Assembly: GCA_019925095.2 (NCBI GenBank)
Contig: CM034409.1
Span: forward strand, 7,071,001-7,135,000
Source of the DNA: Dendrolimus kikuchii
Taxonomy: Eukaryota > Arthropoda > Insecta > Lepidoptera > Lasiocampidae
Length of the DNA: 64,000 bases
Direction of reading: 5' to 3'
A program made the position numbers and the translations under genes. The number at the start of each line of letters is the position of its first letter. Within the stretch, counting starts at the first letter, position 1. Under the pieces are notes generated by a model. The model did no database searches. It worked only from the letters and a program-made list of their open reading frames with translations, and had not been told where the DNA came from. Below, one piece after another: positions 45,486 to 56,083 of the stretch.

Positions 45486-45554
45486 GATTGAAATTTAGTA
45501 CGCGGTCTTATTTTTAGATATTAGTGTATAGTATATAAATTACGTAATACGTAC

Positions 45555-45674
45555 CCTTATACCAAAATATGGTCCCAAGGTCATGAGGGCCCTGGCTTAG
45601 GATGCAAGTCAGCGACAGTGAACTGCCAGTCTTCACATACAAGTCTGCCGGCCCCAATACGTGGGCTTTTGCTT
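45555..45674 (-). CDS. dpr: dpr-family exon: Ig2 N-terminal half
   Basis: 120 nt, shorter than most open frames here but unmistakable: EAKAHVLGPADLYVKTGSSL, SLTCILSQGPHDLGTIFWYK. It supplies the first Ig2 cysteine and the core tryptophan. Acceptor 'tgtacag'; donor G|gtacgt; phase 1 at both ends, joining the 57653 exon (GTT GTT G) and the 44991 exon (GA TCA). The upstream intron is the 12-kb transposon-filled one. Confidence 0.95.
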
Positions 45675-46078
45675 CTGTACAAGAAAATCATTATGTTAAA
45701 AGAAGAACATTTCTTGAAAGATAAGTTTAGTGAAAGCGTCTGTTATGAAAAGCTGGCTAAGTGCGTGTCAGTTCACGGACAATAAAACGTTCTGTAGAAG
45801 TAATCGATGTTCACTATTTATATTATCATGGATAGAGGAATCCTAAATATATCTTTAATCATTTTCGTCAATTCATAGGGGATCTTATTGATACTAATTT
45901 TCATTCAGGGTGTTCTTAAAGCACTATCTATCAATTTTTAGAATTTTTTGTTTCATAATTAAAAGCCGTATGTGGGTGGTACCAAAATGTTGTAAGAAAA
46001 TAAAATACATACTTATCCAGATCACATACAAATGGCGATTTTAATAAGTTTAATTTTTCTAAAATGTTTATTAAACCC

Positions 46079-46200
46079 TAATAATATCAGCTCATAAACA
46101 CCCATTGTGTATAGCTGAATACAACCTCCTTATTTCTGAGGGTATAGATAGATATTTTAGTGGTCACGCTTGAAAAGCGACATTTTACGCTTCAATAATA
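46079..46200 (-). mobile_element. SINE-B remnant
   Basis: 'aataatatcagctcataaaca' and 'ctccttatttctgagggtat' with 'gtcacgcttgaaaagcgac' match the 3' body of SINE-B loosely. Confidence 0.4.
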
Positions 46201-47185
46201 TTCGCGGCGGCCTAAGTGTTGTATGCCCTTTAATATTGATTTAACGAGTCGAATCATACTATAAGGTGCGTTGTGGAAATTTCTACATAATGTTTGATGA
46301 GTTAGTACAGTACCTGTATTTTGATTAGTGATTTAAAATAATCTATGCAAGCCTAATAATAAATAGCTCGTAAATTTTTATTCCTTAACATAGTCTAATT
46401 ATTGTGTTACACTTTTTTTTTTCAAATTTGTTCTGGAAACGTAATCAGTTCAAAACTTGTCATTTTTTATTCTAGTTTTTAGTGTAATTCTGAATCACAT
46501 ACCGAATAAAACTATAATCTAATTGATCTGAGACTGAAGACTGAAATCCCCTTAATATCCTACTTATATAGCAATACCATAAATTATATAATTGATGGCG
46601 TCATTATAATCACCTTACCACTTTATTTTGAGAAATTTCTCAAAATGTTGAAAAATTCAATTACCCACGAAATGTTGGTTTTATTGAAACAAGAAAGTTA
46701 TATAAAATACCATTTCAATTAATATGATAGAAATAAAATCTGATTTAGTAGTAAATTGCAATTTTCACAATTCGACTCTAAATGAGCTAACAGAACACGA
46801 TCCACTACAAAGCTACTCTTCCTAATATTGCAGAAACTGAACAAAAAATCAATGTGGAAAACTCGTTAGGAATTTTTAAAAAGACCCTTTTCGGCGAAAC
46901 TCGGCCTTCAGGCGAACCACAATTTGAATTACAAATTTTGTTTTATAATTACGAAAACAGGTAAACAGGCTCGCACCGTATTCATGCAAAAGAGGTCGAC
47001 ATCGTCATCTAACATAAACACAATCTGTACTTAGGGCATATAAGGTTCGCTAATATAATTTATGCATGTGGATATATACCACGATGTAAACATTGGAAAT
47101 CAATCAATCATTCAAATTTCTTAAAGCATAATGTACTATCTTTATTAGATGTCATGATATAATAATGTAATCCCCAATACAATTA
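46201..47185. other. unassigned dpr intron sequence
   Basis: AT-rich; no repeat terminus or exon recognised. Confidence 0.4.
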
Positions 47186-47827
47186 TTGAGTGGTGACCTT
47201 GACCTTCACACGAGTGAAATTTCAGATGTTATTCGAAGTATAAGATACTGCTTCTTTCGTGTAAAGAGACAAAAACATAATATTATCGATGGTTTAACTT
47301 GTACCAGAAGTGCCAGCAGAATTCCGCGACATGCAGCACTTAATGACATAATCCGTCGGGCTCTTGTCATCGCCGGGATACGTGCCGTTCTAGAACCGAA
47401 CGGCTTGTGCCGCAACGATGGAAAGAGACCCGATGGAATGTCTTTGGTGCCCTGGAGGATGGGTTGCCGTTTAGAATGGGACGCGTTTTGCGTCGTTACT
47501 CTGGCGGTGTCCCATCTTTCAGCAACTAGCATGTCTGCTAGTACAGCTGCTGCACAACAGGAGGCCTTTAAATTCCACAAATATTCCGCCATTGGAAATG
47601 GTTACACATTTGCGGCTTTTGGGGTCGAGACCCTGGGACCATGGGGTTCTGAGGCGCACAAACTTTATCGAGACATAACGAAACGTCTGGTAGACGTTTC
47701 ACGTGGCCAAAAGACTGGTCTATACCTCGGACAACGCATTAGCGTTGCGATACAGAGAGGTAATGTAGCCCATCTTTTGGGCACGTTTCCAACTGACAGC
47801 GGTCTGGCACTAGATTTTATAGTTTAA
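47186..47827 (+). CDS. retroelement C-terminal module, RPD...W and ETLGPWG motifs
   Basis: An open frame of 213 codons, the longest single-copy frame of its kind here. After about 43 unlike residues it reads SASRIPRHAALNDIIRRALV, NGLCRNDGKRPDGMSLVPW, LEWDAFCVVTLAVSHLSA, then GNGYTFAAFGVETLGPWGSE, GLYLGQRISVAIQRGNVA and a stop. The RPDG...W...D arrangement resembles PD-(D/E)xK nuclease cores at the C-terminus of some retroelement polyproteins; this is inference. Fragments occur at 7701 and 11211. No polymerase domain is attached, and it lies antisense inside the dpr intron, so it is a 5'-truncated insertion. The ATG is arbitrary. Confidence 0.6.
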   Translation: MSGDLDLHTSEISDVIRSIRYCFFRVKRQKHNIIDGLTCTRSASRIPRHAALNDIIRRALVIAGIRAVLEPNGLCRNDGKRPDGMSLVPWRMGCRLEWDAFCVVTLAVSHLSATSMSASTAAAQQEAFKFHKYSAIGNGYTFAAFGVETLGPWGSEAHKLYRDITKRLVDVSRGQKTGLYLGQRISVAIQRGNVAHLLGTFPTDSGLALDFIV

Positions 47828-48308
47828 TTTTAATTTGTATATATATTTATTTATTTAATTAGGAAATTATAAAAATGTATGTGTCATAATATATATCAAA
47901 AAATTAAGTAAAATATAATATTTTCTTAAGTTTTCGCGACTTGTATACATAATAAAACTACGTTTTAACGGTTTTAAGCGCGGTAATTTTATTTGATTTT
48001 GGTTTTTTCCGACGTTTCGGCCACTTTTCAGTGGCCGTGATCACGGAAGACAAAGATGTCAAGTGTCAACGAGTATTGTTAAAGTTTTATTTAGCCTACC
48101 GCCAACTTATTAATTTTAATTATTTAATTTTTAATTTTGTTTATGGTTATTATTTAATCTATGGGAGCCTAATCTAATTTACTACCGCTTCGCAACATGT
48201 TATGGCTTGAAGAGAAGAAGCGGCGCAAGAAACTCTTCAGCAAACATGCCTAGCTCTAATAATTTTATATAATATTAAAATGGGTGGAAGGAAAAATAAA
48301 AGTAATTA

Positions 48309-49169
48309 TCAGTCAAGTTGGTTTGTGTTCCGTTGTACGCAGAAAGAGCTCACAGTGTCTTGAGGTCTGGCAGCTGGTTTTTGCTGGGTTTGGGTCTTAA
48401 TAGTTTTGATAATTGGATCCCAAACAGGTGGTACTTGCCAACCATCTTCTCTATTGAAATTTGGGTGTTTTTTGATTTCAATAGCCTCACGTATCATTCT
48501 AGGTATGAAACGATTCTCTTTCGCGAGGATTTGTGGGTTATCGAATCTGATGTAGTGGTTGGGTTTATCCAGCGTGTGTTCACTGATCGCAGACTTCGTA
48601 GACCTTGTGTGTTTCATGTCAGCAATGTGTTCCTTTACTCGTGTTTTTATGCTCCTCTTTGTTTGCCCAATGTATGACAATCCACACTCACAATCAAGCT
48701 TGTAAACCCCTGCATCCTGGAGTGGGATATTGCATTTCACAGGTCTCAGAAATTGGGTAATCTTTTTCTGCGGCTTGAAATATGTTTTGATTGAAGCTCG
48801 CCTGAGGATGTGACCAATTCTGTCTGTGACCCCCTTGATGTAGGGTAGGGTAGCAGGGCACCGCTCAACTGAAGGTGGTTTGGGGCCTTTGTGACGTTGG
48901 TGTGGAGTCTTCAGCTGATTGCGTTGTAGAACTCGCTTGACATGCTGAAGCTCTCCAGCTATGTGGTTCTCGTCACAAATTTTCCGTGCTCTCTGAAACA
49001 AAGATTTGCCCACGGTAGCTAACTGACTAGGATGGTGGTGAGACGAACCATTAAGGTATTTGTCTGTATGGGTAGGTTTCCTATACACCGTATGACCAAG
49101 AGTATTGTCAGGGTTCCTTAGGATGAGCACATCCAGAAAAGCTAATTTATTATTTGCCTCTAGTTCCAT
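48309..49169 (-). CDS. Penelope polyprotein C-terminus: RT thumb and GIY-YIG endonuclease (left arm)
   Basis: 286 codons open to the stop. It begins in the RT C-terminal part (KLAFLDVLILRNPDNTLG, then VYRKPTHTDKYLNGSSHHHP). A linker rich in basic residues follows (LQRNQLKTPHQRHKGPK). The GIY-YIG nuclease is at about residues 155-250: LDCECGLSYIGQTKRSIKTR, VKEH and the catalytic-type Glu in KENRFIPRMIREAIEI. The polymerase catalytic YADD region is absent, so this is a 5'-truncated copy that cannot retrotranspose alone. The first ATG is internal to the original frame; the open frame continues upstream to the spacer. Confidence 0.85.
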   Translation of the reverse strand: MELEANNKLAFLDVLILRNPDNTLGHTVYRKPTHTDKYLNGSSHHHPSQLATVGKSLFQRARKICDENHIAGELQHVKRVLQRNQLKTPHQRHKGPKPPSVERCPATLPYIKGVTDRIGHILRRASIKTYFKPQKKITQFLRPVKCNIPLQDAGVYKLDCECGLSYIGQTKRSIKTRVKEHIADMKHTRSTKSAISEHTLDKPNHYIRFDNPQILAKENRFIPRMIREAIEIKKHPNFNREDGWQVPPVWDPIIKTIKTQTQQKPAARPQDTVSSFCVQRNTNQLD

Positions 49170-50112
49170 AGTAAATTTAATATTACTGCTAATGGAAGTC
49201 TCTGCATTTCTAGATCATCTCAATTCCATTAGCAGTAATATTAAATTTACTATGGAACTAGAGGCAAATAATAAATTAGCTTTTCTGGATGTGCTCATCC
49301 TAAGGAACCCTGACAATACTCTTGGTCATACGGTGTATAGGAAACCTACCCATACAGACAAATACCTTAATGGTTCGTCTCACCACCATCCTAGTCAGTT
49401 AGCTACCGTGGGCAAATCTTTGTTTCAGAGAGCACGGAAAATTTGTGACGAGAACCACATAGCTGGAGAGCTTCAGCATGTCAAGCGAGTTCTACAACGC
49501 AATCAGCTGAAGACTCCACACCAACGTCACAAAGGCCCCAAACCACCTTCAGTTGAGCGGTGCCCTGCTACCCTACCCTACATCAAGGGGGTCACAGACA
49601 GAATTGGTCACATCCTCAGGCGAGCTTCAATCAAAACATATTTCAAGCCGCAGAAAAAGATTACCCAATTTCTGAGACCTGTGAAATGCAATAGCCCACT
49701 CCAGGATGCAGGGGTTTACAAGCTTGATTGTGAGTGTGGATTGTCATACATTGGGCAAACAAAGAGGAGCATAAAAACACGAGTAAAGGAACACATTGCT
49801 GACATGAAACACACAAGGTCTACGAAGTCTGCGATCAGTGAACACACGCTGGATAAACCCAACCACTACATCAGATTCGATAACCCACAAATCCTCGCGA
49901 AAGAGAATCGTTTCATACCTAGAATGATACGTGAGGCTATTGAAATCAAAAAACACCCAAATTTCAATAGAGAAGATGGTTGGCAAGTACCACCTGTTTG
50001 GGATCCAATTATCAAAACTATTAAGACCCAAACCCAGCAAAAACCAGCTGCCAGACCTCAAGACACTGTGAGCTCTTTCTGCGTACAACGGAACACAAAC
50101 CAACTTGACTGA
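49105..50112 (+). CDS. Penelope polyprotein C-terminus (right arm)
   Basis: The same protein as on the left arm from SSNIKFTMELEANNKLAFL on, differing visibly at only one residue (KCNSPLQD against KCNIPLQD). The 5' end of this frame (49105-49223) reads antisense left arm and spacer and is therefore not native Penelope sequence. Native sequence starts near 49224. It carries the GIY-YIG motif as on the left arm and stops in the UTR at 50112. Confidence 0.85.
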   Translation: MSGFLRMSTSRKANLLFASSSIVNLILLLMEVSAFLDHLNSISSNIKFTMELEANNKLAFLDVLILRNPDNTLGHTVYRKPTHTDKYLNGSSHHHPSQLATVGKSLFQRARKICDENHIAGELQHVKRVLQRNQLKTPHQRHKGPKPPSVERCPATLPYIKGVTDRIGHILRRASIKTYFKPQKKITQFLRPVKCNSPLQDAGVYKLDCECGLSYIGQTKRSIKTRVKEHIADMKHTRSTKSAISEHTLDKPNHYIRFDNPQILAKENRFIPRMIREAIEIKKHPNFNREDGWQVPPVWDPIIKTIKTQTQQKPAARPQDTVSSFCVQRNTNQLD

Positions 50113-50697
50113 TAATTACTTTTATTTTTCCTTCCACCCATTTTAATATTATATAAAATTATTAGAGCTAGGCATGTTTGCTGAAGAGTTTCTTGCGCCG
50201 CTTCTTCTCTTCAAGCCATAACATGTTGCGAAGCGGTAGTAAATTAGATTAGGCTCCCATAGATTAAATAATAACCATAAACAAAATTAAAAATTAAATA
50301 ATTAAAATTAATAAGTTGGCGGTAGGCTAAATAAAACTTTAACAATACTCGTTGACACTTGACATCTTTGTCTTCCGTGATCACGGCCACTGAAAAGTGG
50401 CCGAAACGTCGGAAAAAACCAAAATCAAATAAAATTACCGCGCTTAAAACCGTTAAAACGTAGTTTTATTAAGTAAAATATGTAAAATTTTACTTCCAAA
50501 TTGGTTTTTAGACTTATAATATTAACGATATGTCTACAAATCGCATCACATTGACTGCGCTAAATGAACAAAGCGGTTCGTAATTTTCCACCAACCGCTT
50601 AAGCTCCTCATCACCAAATGGTAATTATAAGAATGTGCATAATAGGCCAAAATAGCACGCTGAAGGCCCCCATGGCACCCGTAATCATCATATTTTC

Positions 50698-51010
50698 ATC
50701 CGTGCAGGAACGGTGAAAGAATACAATTTCCTGCGGCCAGGCGGCCTGTCATAAGAGGTGACAAAACAACCCACAGCCCGGTGGTAGGGCATTTGCCCGA
50801 CTGGATGGCTACCACCCCTGGTCTAGAACATGTCGCCATAACAACCTTGAGTTGTGTTCCGGCATTAGTGACCAGGTTTCAGTCTCCCTTAAGAGAGCAG
50901 CAGCGCATTTGTAGCACCTTTGGTGTGGCAAATGTCCATAGGCGTTAGTAACCGCTTTTCATCAAGTGGGCCGTCTGGCTGTCTGCTGAACTCATGCAAT
51001 AAAAAAAAAT
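50698..51010 (+). mobile_element. R320 retroposon, full length
   Basis: ATCCGTGCAGGAACGGTGAA to CTGAACTCATGCAATAAA and poly-A. Same orientation as 34128 and 40202. Confidence 0.8.
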
Positions 51011-51837
51011 CTGGTAAGGGTAAATGTTATACTTTACAACAAGTTCACATAAAAAAAATCATATCATTGTAAGGTTATTATGACTCATGGAGATATCATC
51101 GTGGAGGAATTTCATAAGAAGTGTTTCGCGTACTAAAGTAAAAACGCCATTGGGACTATATCCACTTAACCCACTAGTTGAAACTACAATAGGTCTTGTA
51201 GCAAACAAATGTTAGCTAGTATCATAACACTAAATTACATATACACAAAGATTTTATACGAAAAATATATTGTACGAAAATATGACCTACTTACAAAAAT
51301 TCTTTTCGTTCAAAAGAATAGCTAAATCTAAAGAACAACTCATTTTGTGCGTATAATCGCCCTATCTCATCGAGATTGCTCCTCTTTAAGATATCAAGGA
51401 GTGAACGACCAATGAAATGTTTTTGAAAGTGCGATAAAATACGTTTTTTCAGGGATACGATATTACGGCTCTATTTTTTTTTTCATAACCGATATAATGA
51501 GTAAGTAACTTGTCTCAGCGGCACATTTATTCATGAATAATAACGCGACGTAGAGTGTGCGTCTTATATTTATATTAATCCATTCATACTAAATCGCGTG
51601 ATGCGTACTTTATATGTACCTACGATATTACGAAGCTATTGTTGTTTTTCCTAACATATTATTATATAATGAGTCTATATCTGGACTCGGTAACACTTTC
51701 ATTAACAATAACTCGACGTAGAGTGTGTCCGATCTGATGTTTATGTTTACCTGATCACGCAACGTCATGTAATTCTTTTAAAATGCGAACCAGCCCGAGA
51801 AACAAAAAAAAAATGTTTGTGCAGTTCACAAGCAGTA
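51011..51837. other. unassigned dpr intron sequence
   Basis: AT-rich. 'aataac.cgacgtagagtgtg' occurs twice (about 51538 and 51707), a short local duplication. Confidence 0.4.
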
Positions 51838-52179
51838 GAAGTGAAACTTCAGAGAATATACTCACAGGTAATTCTTCTCTAACTTTTAATAATATAAATA
51901 TAATTCTTTAGCCTACATCCGTCAACATATTATGATTCAAAATAAACTTCTTAAGTATCACTTTCAATTTTTCACTGTTTCCGTCAAAAAAATGTCACGA
52001 GAAGCTTATGATAACCAAAATAGGAAAAAAATGCTCTAATTTCAGTTTCATTTAAGATCTCCAAAATTTCAAAATATTTCCAACTCTATCTTTATGGACA
52101 TAGTGTTGAAATTATTAAATATCTCTTTTTAGTTTTTGTCGTGTTTCAAATCACAATGACTCTAAAGAAGTTTCACTTC
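51838..52179. mobile_element. candidate small element bounded by GAAGTGAAACTTC
   Basis: The left end GAAGTGAAACTTC (51838) and right end GAAGTTTCACTTC (52167) are inverted copies of the 13-mer found in the 35910 hairpin. About 316 bp of AT-rich, non-coding sequence lies between. No target duplication is evident, so the call is tentative. Confidence 0.35.
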
Positions 52180-52822
52180 AATAATATATGGGAGCTGCAT
52201 ATATTCTAGTCATCGTAGCGGACATCAAACAACGGACTAGCGCATTTTTTTTGTGCATGATCCAGCTGAATAGCCGCAGATGGCTATTTTAGCGATACCG
52301 GGCTTAGGGCTAGCGTAATACAGGAGCACACCATATTAAAGTTGCTCTATCTCGCTGGCACATCACTCGTCCCGCTCACACATTGTACTAGGTATTGTTC
52401 TAGCTGTACGACTTATTAATGTTTGTACTGTTACTGTTTCCGAAATAAATGAGTTCACTTCACTACTCAACAGCACTCGACAGTGAATACTACTCTCTGT
52501 CATCTGAAGTATTATTTAACCTCTACCTCTCGCTGCTACAAATATTTTTAGTTTAAGAAGGGATATGGTGGTATACCGCTATGTGTATATGTGTGTTTGG
52601 GCCGCTTTTAATTTTAGTTTCTTTCGCGATTTTAGTAGCAGTATTATAGAGTAGGTCTTCCTTTTAAATCTGATCCATATCTATATCAAGTAGTTTTAAA
52701 AACAAAACGATTGTGATTATGAATAGAACAGTATACAATACAATGTTCTTTATTTCACACAAGAAACCAGTATATATCCAACAAATTCTAACTTTAACAG
52801 TTTAAAACATACATAATTGTAT
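52180..52822. other. unassigned dpr intron sequence
   Basis: No recognised exon or repeat. 52290-52520 is less AT-rich and single-copy-looking (CTCGCTGGCACATCACTCGT). Confidence 0.35.
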
Positions 52823-53322
52823 TGTTACGACCTAGACGCCGACAAAAACAAATTCACACCTGCATACCGTAAAAACACATTTTATTACCTTTCGGCATTT
52901 GGACTTCTTTGTTTACTTTGTGTTTAAAATTTGTGATTAGAAAACAGCCCATTGTTGTATTGTAATTTTTTATGGAAGCCATTAGCCAGGTGTGTCGGAT
53001 TTAAAGTACAAACTGATTCTAGGAAATTCAGTTCACGCGGCCGGGCAGACATATTGCATCTGTGTAGTATAAAGCAGTGCCTCGATTGAGGGACGAGGCA
53101 GTCGAGCGATAACCACGAGCGAAGCAAGACGCGTGTACTACAATCGGGAAACTTTTAGTGATGGACTGTGCGCGTTTTTATGGAATTATGATCTTCTGCA
53201 TTACGTTTGGACTTGTTGTGTTTGGTTATATTTGTACCTGTGTTATACGTGTTTGTATACTTCTAATAAACTCTATAGTAATTCTAACGGCATTTTTAAT
53301 TCGAGTCTCGCGACTCGTAACA
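52823..53322 (+). mobile_element. solo LTR, family L1, with exact GTAT target duplication
   Basis: 500 bp, TGTTACGACCTAGACGCCGA ... CGCGACTCGTAACA, flanked by GTAT on both sides. It keeps the TATA-like 'agtataaagcag', 'ggcagtcgagcgataacc' and AATAAACTCTATAG. The two open frames within it are LTR sequence. Confidence 0.85.
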
Positions 53323-53964
53323 GTATCTTTTAATAGCACACATAAATACATAACTAAAACATGAGGGCCCCGTTTTTAATAAAATGGCTACCAAACTCGA
53401 AAAATAAATCTGAACGTTTCCGGGGTAACAGTCCTCAATAATTTACTGAAATTGTATAACAGTTGGACGTCTCAGTACTTTCATAAGGCGATCGTCTCTA
53501 AACTTCAACACCAAAAATTTGACCCAAATATTGTTTATGGACAGAATTGTTTTATAGTCACCTATTTTGTGTTTGATTTATTGCTTTGCTAAATTAGGTT
53601 AATGGGTTTCAATTGTTTTTGCTAAACAATTTGAATTGTTCGAGCTTGTTTGTTTTGAAAAACTTGAGAACTCCTTGCCTTTTGATGGCTTGGTTTCCAA
53701 TATTTTGAATTTGAGCAACGTTTGCTTGCAGTACCAGTACCGTGCCTGCTGTTTTAACTGCTGATTTTTTTGAAGTGAAACTTCTTTAGAACCCTTGTGA
53801 ATTGAAAATCGATAAAAAGAAAATGACACTAAAAAGAGATAAATACATAAAATTCAACCTTATTTTATTTAAAATAAAACACATTACCCTTTACCCGTTA
53901 GTATTAATTTTCTATTTAAGTAAAGCATAAAAGATTTCAAATGAATTTTAGCTCTATCTTTTTA
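53323..53964. other. unassigned dpr intron sequence
   Basis: Contains one more GAAGTGAAACTTC 13-mer (53772-53784). No gene recognised; a minus frame at 53599-53829 is lysine-rich without a domain. Confidence 0.4.
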
Positions 53965-54084
53965 GGCCCGCTTGCACAACGATCGTCTTTAAATCAAATT
54001 TAATTAATCATATTAAACTGCCTAAATACGTTTTACACAAAACGTATTTAAGATGTCTTGCATAAGGCGGTCTCCCATGTTATT

Positions 54085-54213
54085 GTATAATTACTGATTT
54101 TACACAGGTTCATTACTATAAAAATTATAAATGTTATACAATGCAAGAAAACTTAACTAAATAACAATAAACTTAACTAATAATAATAAACTAAACTAAA
54201 TAACCATGTTATT
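54085..54213. mobile_element. 129-bp insertion with 9-bp duplication, left arm only
   Basis: CATGTTATT occurs at 54076-54084 and again at 54205-54213; the right arm has a single copy at this point. The insert is AT-rich and carries 'aacttaactaa' repeats. The element type is unknown. Confidence 0.65.
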
Positions 54214-54579
54214 TAGCTAAATGTATTTATGCCGTCGGTAAAACAGCCAGATATGTTCCGTTTCACGCGGCGACCCATATCTTCGAACAAACACACGAAA
54301 TTTAGCTTTAATGTTAGTTATTTCTTGCGTAAAAAGGGATTTTAGTTGGCCAATGTCAACTTGACATTTGAAATTTCATTCGTTTGGTTAGGTTTACTTC
54401 GAAATTTTTGGCGGCAACCTGAAGAATGATTTTCTGCTGTGTTGTTTTATTTTCGATTTTATGGGTATTTATTATTGAGATAAATAATTAAAGCAAATAA
54501 TATATGAGTGACAATATGTAATTGACTTTTTAATAACTTACAATTTCATAAAGAATAATAAATATTAATTTATGAAAAC

Positions 54580-55029
54580 AGTTGTTGGAATGTTATTTAA
54601 TGCAGATATATGCTTTTCCATCTCTTGTTCAAGGTCCTTTTTATAATCAAAGGAATTTTAGATAAAGATCACAGGTTTGTCTTCGCCGCTTCCATTATAT
54701 AGGCGTTCTAGCTGATCACATACTTCTTTAGCGCTTTTACATCGTATAACTTGTTCTAGAATCTCATCCGTAATGTTTGTCGTCATCAGAGTTAAAACGA
54801 CACAGTCAATTTTTAGAAGTTGTTATAAATTTATTACATATTTTGCTTTAGCTTCTGCATCATCAGATGCTACAGGCTCGTCGAGCTTTTGAAGTTTTCC
54901 TTGCAAAATTTAATCAGCGCCGTGTATTGCCCTACACACTGTCTCAATACGATACCACCAATGCTTATAGTTTTTACCATCTAGGTGCATTATTTGTACC
55001 TTAGAAGCCTCTGCGATCGCCTTATCCAT
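54580..55029 (-). pseudogene. copia-type gag remnant (left arm)
   Basis: Inverted copy of 56084-56531 with the same start (MDKAIAEASKVQIMHLDGKN) and the same stop codons. See that entry. Confidence 0.6.
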
Positions 55030-55137
55030 GGTGAACGTCAGGCCGAGTACAATGCTAGAATATTGTATTTATTCTTTCCAAGTTAAAATATCTTTACCGC
55101 GTCCAAATCCTTAACTTTATTACTCTGCTACCATGTT

Positions 55138-55458
55138 TTTTTTTTTTTTATTGCTGGAGTTCAGCAGACAGGCAAACGGCCCACTTGATGAAAAGCGGTT
55201 ACCATCGCCTATAGACATTTGCAAAACCAAAGGTGCTACAAGTGCGCTGCTGCTCTCTTAAGGGAGACTGGAACCTGGTCACTAATGCCAGAACACAACT
55301 CAAGGTTGTTATGGCGACATACTTTAGACCAGGGGTGGTAGCCATCCAGTCGGGCAAATGCCCTACCACCTTGCTGTGGGTTGTTTTGTCGCCTCTTACG
55401 ACAGGCCGCCTGGCCGCAGAAAATTGTATTCTTTCTCCGTTCCTGCACGGATAACGTT
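55138..55458 (-). mobile_element. R320 retroposon inserted in the left-arm copia LTR
   Basis: T14 start, GCAGACAGGCAAACGGCCCA to CCTGCACGGAT. It splits the LTR four bases from its PBS-side end. TGTT is found on both sides (55134-55137 and 55459-55462). It is absent from the right arm, so its borders can be read by comparison. Confidence 0.8.
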
Positions 55459-55827
55459 TGTTAAAGTTTGTACGAATAATGAGTATTTGGAATTGAGAAA
55501 AATAATTAAAGTAAATAACATACGAGTGACAATCTGTAATTGACTTTTTAATAAGTGACAATTTCATAAAGAATAGTAAATATTAATTTATGAAAAAAGG
55601 TTACTCAACATTTTTTTGTCCTTAAACGCGTTTAAGGCAGTTAAATACCCATTTTTGGATGATTAACTTTAACAGTTCTTTAAACATATTTACCGGTAAA
55701 ATTTGCGTTGTGCAAGACGCTAATCGTATTTAAGGGTGTTGAATGCGTTTAGTGTTTCTTAAATCAATTTAAGGAGCGTTATGCAAGCGGCCCTTAACTG
55801 CCTTAAACGCGTTTAAGGACAAAAAAA

Positions 55828-55990
55828 TGTTGAGTAACCTTTTTTCATAAATTAATATTTACTATTCTTTATGAAATTGTCACTTATTAAAAAGTCAATT
55901 ACAGATTGTCACTCGTATGTTATTTACTTTAATTATTTTTCTCAATTCCAAATACTCATTATTCGTACAAACTTTAACATGGTAGCAGAG
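55828..55990 (+). mobile_element. copia-type LTR and primer-binding site (right arm)
   Basis: LTR 55828-55979 (TGTTGAGTAACC ... CTTTAACA, 152 bp). TGGTAGCAGAG at 55980-55990 follows at once, fitting a primer-binding site for initiator methionine tRNA as in copia elements. A related direct copy without the first bases begins after gag at about 56533. Confidence 0.6.
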
Positions 55991-56083
55991 TAATAAAGTT
56001 AAGGATTTGGATGCGGTAAAGATATTTTAACTTGGGAAGAATAAATACAATATTCTAGCATTGTACTCGGCCTGACGTTCACC

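Larger units (their letters stand above)
47917..50470. mobile_element. Penelope-like palindrome, two 1247-bp inverted arms
   Basis: Arms 47951-49197 and 49224-50470 are reverse complements with no length difference and almost no substitutions, around a 26-bp spacer (49198-49223). The left end has 34 extra bp. AAGTAAAATAT flanks both sides (47906-47916 and 50471-50481), an 11-bp target duplication. Each arm holds a 5'-truncated Penelope copy, reading outward from the centre: RT C-terminus, GIY-YIG endonuclease, then a UTR with GACGTTTCGGCCACTTTTCA. Confidence 0.9.

Noticed and set aside
48318..48677. 119-codon plus frame, mirrored on the minus strand at 49744-50103
   Set aside because: It is the antisense shadow of the Penelope GIY-YIG region, which has clear protein motifs on the other strand.
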